Shown here piece after piece: positions 6,844 to 10,097 of a DNA stretch of 10,097 bases. A program made the position numbers and the translations under genes. The stretch lies in NCBI GenBank assembly GCA_024278285.1, contig JAJRTM010000036.1, forward strand, positions 1-10,097, given 5' to 3'. Origin of the DNA: Planctomycetota bacterium (GTDB lineage: Bacteria; Planctomycetota; Planctomycetia; Planctomycetales; Planctomycetaceae). Every line of letters begins with the position of its first letter. Positions within the stretch are counted from its first letter, which is position 1. The notes beneath the pieces were generated by a model, which worked only from the letters and a program-made list of their open reading frames with translations, was not told the origin of the DNA and ran no database searches.

Positions 6844-8577
6844 CTAGAGATTATTCTTGGCACCTTCTGCAATCAGCAGGCCGATAAATCGGAACAAGCC
6901 CGGTTCAATTTTCATTGTTCCTTGAACTTCCCCATCGACCATTTTATCGGTCATTTCGATGTAGTCGTGAGCCTGCTTAAACTTCTTTTCATCAAACGCT
7001 TCAATCAATTTTTCGCGAGTTGCCTTGATTGATTCTTCGAGATCTTTTTTCTCTTTTCGTTTGCTTAATGCAATAACAAACGGCTTGATATGCCCTTTGA
7101 ATTTGACAAATTCAGGGACCGGCTTTGCTTCCGTTTTGTTAATGAGGGTAAGAGTATCGACGAGCCATTTTTTTGCATTTTCGCCCACTGCAATCGCAAG
7201 CAGGTCATCACTTGTTGCAAGATGAATTTTGCAGGGAGTGCCGAAAAGTGAATCGATCATCGGCAGCACATTTTTACCCATCACGATTTCGTGAATGTGC
7301 AGGTCTCCCACGGTTTCGATATCCATTTTTACTTTGAAGGCATCGTTAATTTTCGGTAGCAGTTTGATGATTTCCTCAGCATCTTTCCCCTTGACCGCGT
7401 GCATCGCAGCGACAAGTTCGTGAGCAGATTGTGGGTCATCCTGCTTGGCACGTCTCATTTCAACAAAGCCATCGATATGCCCCAGGTCCAACCCCTGTGT
7501 CAGCATGGCAATTACTTTTTCAAGGGCTGATTGAGCTGCTTTTTTCTGCTCTTGCGAATATTCTTTCTTCTTCTCGATCTTTTTCAGTTGGACCGGAAGG
7601 AATGCTTTGTAGAGAGCTTTGTAACGCTCTTGCCGTGATTTCACAATGGGGAAAAACAGGCGGCCAGAGACGACAAAATCTTTCGATTCAGGAATCTCTA
7701 CAAATTTACTTTTAGCTTCGGTGAGCTGCTTCAATGCACCAGCCAGTTCGGTCCCTTCCAGCGCAGTGAGCTTTAAGGAACCTCTGCCTTCATTCTTTTC
7801 GCTATCGGTAATCCAACCCGCTTCGAGGTGTTTTATTTCGACATAATACTGTTCTATTTCAGCCAGTTGATTTGCTGAAAGGAGTTTTCGCAATTCAAAT
7901 TCGACAACAGATTCTGTCGACTTTTTCTTAATGCCAGCCAAGACGTTTTTATTAATTTCAGCAAAGTTCTTCTTCCGTTGCTCCATACCCAGTTTATCGT
8001 GATCAATCAATATCGCGGTATCGAACTTGGCCTTTATTAATGGTTGGAGATCATCGAGTGGGTTGGCAATATCTTTGGAGGCAAACTCCTTTTTGTCTTC
8101 TGGGACAAAAATGGCGTAATTGAATTTCGTCCGCATCCAGCCATCGTAACCATCGCTCAGATGGTACAGCCCCGTCGCTTTTACCTTGCTGGTGATCCCT
8201 GAAGCATCGATATTATTTCTGAAATTATCGAAATTGGAATACGGAAAACTCAACCGATAAAAGTCGCCTAGTTTTTCATCGTAATAAATATCGATACGAA
8301 TTGGTTTTTTGGTATCGACACCATCCAGAAAGATTTCTAGATTCGGTTCAATATAATCTCGCCAGGTTTTCGATTGCTTCGCGAGAGTCTTCACCATATA
8401 TTCTAGATCACCAATCAATCCATCTGCACTGGATTGCATGATGGTGAGACGGTTTTCCAGAGGTTTTTCGCTCTGCTCTTTTTTCTCGTCCGCGGCAGCA
8501 GATTGTATGCAGGCAGACAGAATCAAGCTGGTCAATATGGATGGGACCAGGCCCAGAGTTTTCTCGAATACTTTCAC
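6844..8577 (-). CDS. exported protein of unknown function, 577 residues
   Basis: I do not recognise this family. The N-terminus has a signal sequence: Lys2 and Lys6, then a hydrophobic stretch at about 8-22. LSAC at 20-23 fits a lipobox with Cys23 as the lipidated residue, while AAA-D at 27-30 also suits signal peptidase I, so lipoprotein versus soluble secreted protein is open. The mature part is Lys/Glu-rich and mostly helical looking, with a charged, possibly coiled-coil stretch at about 313-355. No further membrane segment is seen, and the only other cysteine is Cys449. The C-terminal VDGEVQGTMKIEPGLFRFIG (548-567) resembles an ending I associate loosely with secreted planctomycete proteins. 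The start is GTG at 8577, set by a strong Shine-Dalgarno. It converges on the interrupted cytochrome gene and runs divergently from the NhaC gene. Confidence 0.85.
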   Translation of the reverse strand: MKVFEKTLGLVPSILTSLILSACIQSAAADEKKEQSEKPLENRLTIMQSSADGLIGDLEYMVKTLAKQSKTWRDYIEPNLEIFLDGVDTKKPIRIDIYYDEKLGDFYRLSFPYSNFDNFRNNIDASGITSKVKATGLYHLSDGYDGWMRTKFNYAIFVPEDKKEFASKDIANPLDDLQPLIKAKFDTAILIDHDKLGMEQRKKNFAEINKNVLAGIKKKSTESVVEFELRKLLSANQLAEIEQYYVEIKHLEAGWITDSEKNEGRGSLKLTALEGTELAGALKQLTEAKSKFVEIPESKDFVVSGRLFFPIVKSRQERYKALYKAFLPVQLKKIEKKKEYSQEQKKAAQSALEKVIAMLTQGLDLGHIDGFVEMRRAKQDDPQSAHELVAAMHAVKGKDAEEIIKLLPKINDAFKVKMDIETVGDLHIHEIVMGKNVLPMIDSLFGTPCKIHLATSDDLLAIAVGENAKKWLVDTLTLINKTEAKPVPEFVKFKGHIKPFVIALSKRKEKKDLEESIKATREKLIEAFDEKKFKQAHDYIEMTDKMVDGEVQGTMKIEPGLFRFIGLLIAEGAKNNL

Positions 8578-8582
8578 AAAAT

Positions 8583-8588
8583 TCTCCT
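8583..8588 (-). promoter_or_regulatory. Shine-Dalgarno fixing the GTG start of the 577-residue protein
   Basis: On the - strand AGGAGA (8588 down to 8583) lies with AGGAG six bases before GTG at 8577. This supports GTG as the start, and the resulting N-terminus is a proper signal sequence. It shows that this genome uses Shine-Dalgarno sites for at least some genes. Confidence 0.75.
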
Positions 8589-8905
8589 GAGCGGCATCTA
8601 CTAATCTGTCAATGATTTTGCTACTAACGATTGTTGTTCACATCGATACGCAAATGTTAAACAAGATTTCAACTTGGACATGGATATCAGAATAAAACAG
8701 TCCGACTGGATCGAATAAAACTTTTTTGTCCAAACCTTGCTGTTTTACCAGTTACGTTGGTGGGAGTGTATTCATTTAAGACAATTTGGGAAAGACATGA
8801 TTCCAGAGTTTAACTGCTCTATTTTGCCATTTCTGTTCAGATTAAGCAATATAGGGGAGGTATTGTGTGTGGTTACTTGATCTAAATAGGCGAGGAGGAG
8901 TGTAC

Positions 8906-9031
8906 ATGGTGTCATGTTTCGCGTTGTTTGTTGAGAATCAGCTCCATTTATCGGGACTAATGAAGGGAGCCTCGATTAATTCAAAAGGAGTACAGACATT
9001 CCTGTCTGGCTCGTTTGAGAATGCTGTATGA
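8906..9031 (+). CDS. candidate 41-residue small protein or leader peptide upstream of NhaC
   Basis: ATG at 8906 is preceded by AGGAGGAG (8893-8900), an almost perfect anti-16S match at good spacing and the strongest ribosome site in the window. The frame runs to TGA at 9029-9031 and gives a 41-residue peptide beginning MVSCFALFVENQ and ending in SGSFENAV. I know no homologue and see no membrane helix. The frame is also open upstream to a GTG at 8867, itself 6 bases behind AGGGGAGG, which would give 54 residues. The stop lies about 100 bases before the first NhaC codon proposed here, so a leader role is possible. With so short an ORF the case rests almost wholly on the ribosome site. Confidence 0.35.
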   Translation: MVSCFALFVENQLHLSGLMKGASINSKGVQTFLSGSFENAV

Positions 9032-9048
9032 TAGGCAGGCAAGCCAGA
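8993..9048 (+). promoter_or_regulatory. two mutually exclusive hairpins over the small ORF end
   Basis: CAGACA (8993-8998) pairs with TGTCTG (9003-9008) around a four-base loop. TCTGGCT (9005-9011) pairs instead with AGCCAGA (9042-9048). The two stems share 9005-9008, so only one can form at a time. The stop of the small ORF (9029-9031) lies inside the second loop. This is the geometry of a translation-sensing leader, but the stems are short and no T run follows, so it is speculative. Confidence 0.25.
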
Positions 9049-9132
9049 AGCGGATCCAACCTCAAAGCTGAATAGGTACGATTAATGAATTTTGTTTATG
9101 CCTACTGAAAAAATTTACTGGAGATTCATTTC

Positions 9133-10097
9133 ATCAATTCGTCGACTGTAACATCCGGGAATTATACTCTTGTTGTAATCGTTCTTTCCGCCTTGCTGAT
9201 TTCGGCGTCGGTTGGAATTGTTGTTCGACCTGTCTGGGTGGTGCAACGTTTTGCAATTGATACTGCAAATTTAGATGATACTTCTGATGCGGTATCGTTG
9301 GGGAAATCTGGCTTATCGCCAAAAGATTTGCTCGGTTACTCAGCGATGGGAACGACACCTGAAGAGACGAAAGTGCTGGTGGTCGAAACCGATTCAACTG
9401 GAGAGGTTGGTTACTCGCAACTGGTGGCGACTTCTCATTACGGAATTTGGTCGCTACTTCCTGCTTTTGTTGCGATTTCACTTTGTTGGATTTGTCGTGA
9501 GCCGTTGACATCGCTTTTGATTGGAATTGTTTGTGGAGCCCTGATTCTTCAGCAATACGATTTTACCGAGGATGTTCTTTTGGCATCGATGGCAACAAAA
9601 CAAGCGGCTGGCATTCTCATTCTTTACCTTTGGCTGCTTGGCGGGTTGATGGGAGTCTGGTCGAAAACAGGAGCAGCGATTGCGTTTGCCCAAATGGTGA
9701 CACGCAAATTCGTTCGCGGACCACGTTCTGCCAAGTTGGTTGCCTGGGGACTGGGGATTCTCTTTTTTCAGGGCGGAACCATCAGCACCGTGCTGGTTGG
9801 CACGACCGTCAAGCCGATTGCAGATCAGCAGCGAGTCAGTCATGAAGAGTTGTCGTACATTGTCGATTCCACGGCTTCGCCGATTGCGTGTTTACTCGCA
9901 TTCAATGCGTGGCCCAGTTATATCCAGGCACTTATTTTTCTGCCGGGAGTTGCGTACCTGGCAAGTGAATCGGATCGAATTAACTTCTTTTTTGCAGCAA
10001 TCCCCTACAGTTTTTATGCGATATTTGCTGTATCCGGGACGCTACTTCTTTCGTTAGATATCGCCCCGTTTCTTGGTCGTCGTTTTCGTGAAGCCAT
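9133..10097 (+). CDS. NhaC-family Na+/H+ antiporter, N-terminal part, cut by window edge
   Basis: An inner-membrane antiporter that would exchange Na+ for protons, in homeostasis of pH or salt. The frame is open from 9109 to the right edge with no stop. Numbered from 9133, a helix lies at 12-31, then an extracytoplasmic loop at about 33-102. Further helices lie near 105-121, 124-139, 159-176, 200-225, 246-276 and 290-312. The family-typical stretch is [20 protein letters not shown] (214-233), then [19 protein letters not shown] (234-252) and [14 protein letters not shown] (256-269). The start is unclear. No ATG, GTG or TTG lies between the in-frame TGA (9106-9108) and TTG 9193, which falls inside the first helix. 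I place it at codon 9133 (ATC) because GGAG at 9120-9123 sits nine bases before it and the product starts sensibly, [12 protein letters not shown] after the first residue. Frameshift from ATG 9098 is an alternative. Confidence 0.8.
   Translation, partial: MNSSTVTSGNYTLVVIVLSALLISASVGIVVRPVWVVQRFAIDTANLDDTSDAVSLGKSGLSPKDLLGYSAMGTTPEETKVLVVETDSTGEVGYSQLVATSHYGIWSLLPAFVAISLCWICREPLTSLLIGIVCGALILQQYDFTEDVLLASMATKQAAGILILYLWLLGGLMGVWSKTGAAIAFAQMVTRKFVRGPRSAKLVAWGLGILFFQGGTISTVLVGTTVKPIADQQRVSHEELSYIVDSTASPIACLLAFNAWPSYIQALIFLPGVAYLASESDRINFFFAAIPYSFYAIFAVSGTLLLSLDIAPFLGRRFREA

Larger units (their letters stand above)
8578..9132. other. divergent intergenic region, 555 bases
   Basis: This region separates the - strand exported protein from the + strand antiporter and must hold promoters for both. 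For the - strand gene, a weak candidate is TTGAAA (8672 down to 8667) and TATCGA (8648 down to 8643) with 18 bases between them; the -10 matches only 3 of 6. On the + strand I find no convincing promoter. Two purine-rich Shine-Dalgarno-like sites occur at 8853-8860 (AGGGGAGG) and 8893-8900 (AGGAGGAG), the second serving a 41-codon small ORF. The segment 8600-8820 shows nothing else I can name. Confidence 0.5.

Noticed and set aside
9134..9511. 125-codon - strand ORF opposite the NhaC gene
   Set aside because: It is low in complexity and antisense to a clear membrane protein with family motifs, so it is a shadow frame.

Overview
The window most likely comes from a planctomycete (Planctomycetaceae-like, moderate GC). 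The best evidence is the secreted c-type cytochrome with DUF1587, PA14, DUF1595, DUF1592, DUF1588 and DUF1585 modules (4235-6538), an architecture largely confined to Planctomycetes and relatives. A long secreted orphan protein and an NhaC-type antiporter with a large extracytoplasmic loop fit the same origin. The taxonomic call is inference from protein style, not a search.

Layout. Positions 1-206 hold the possible tail of an upstream gene and a small terminator-like hairpin. A nucleotide-sugar operon follows on the + strand: UDP-glucuronate decarboxylase (207-1157) and UDP-glucuronate 4-epimerase (GTG start, 4-base overlap, 1154-2164), then glucose-1-phosphate thymidylyltransferase (2189-3079). 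The first two draw on the same substrate, UDP-glucuronate, giving UDP-xylose and UDP-galacturonate. The third makes dTDP-glucose. Together they look like precursor supply for a surface polysaccharide whose other genes lie outside the window. Endonuclease IV (3221-4078) follows and is functionally unrelated. A sigma70-like promoter (4110-4139) then precedes the cytochrome gene, which is cut by one in-frame TAA at 5993-5995.

Two copies of an 82-base palindromic repeat lie directly behind the rmlA and cytochrome stop codons, in the same orientation. The 305-base convergent region 6539-6843 holds the second copy, a decamer repeat and two hairpins. A 577-residue exported protein of unknown function (8577-6844, - strand) faces the cytochrome gene. 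The divergent region 8578-9132 holds a 41-codon small ORF with a very strong Shine-Dalgarno and two mutually exclusive hairpins. After it, the right edge carries the first part of an NhaC-family antiporter that has no ordinary start codon ahead of its first membrane helix.

Most interesting points: the lone in-frame stop in the cytochrome gene, the irregular NhaC start, the small ORF and hairpins ahead of NhaC, and the palindromic repeat family. I see no CRISPR array, tRNA, rRNA, transposase or defence system.
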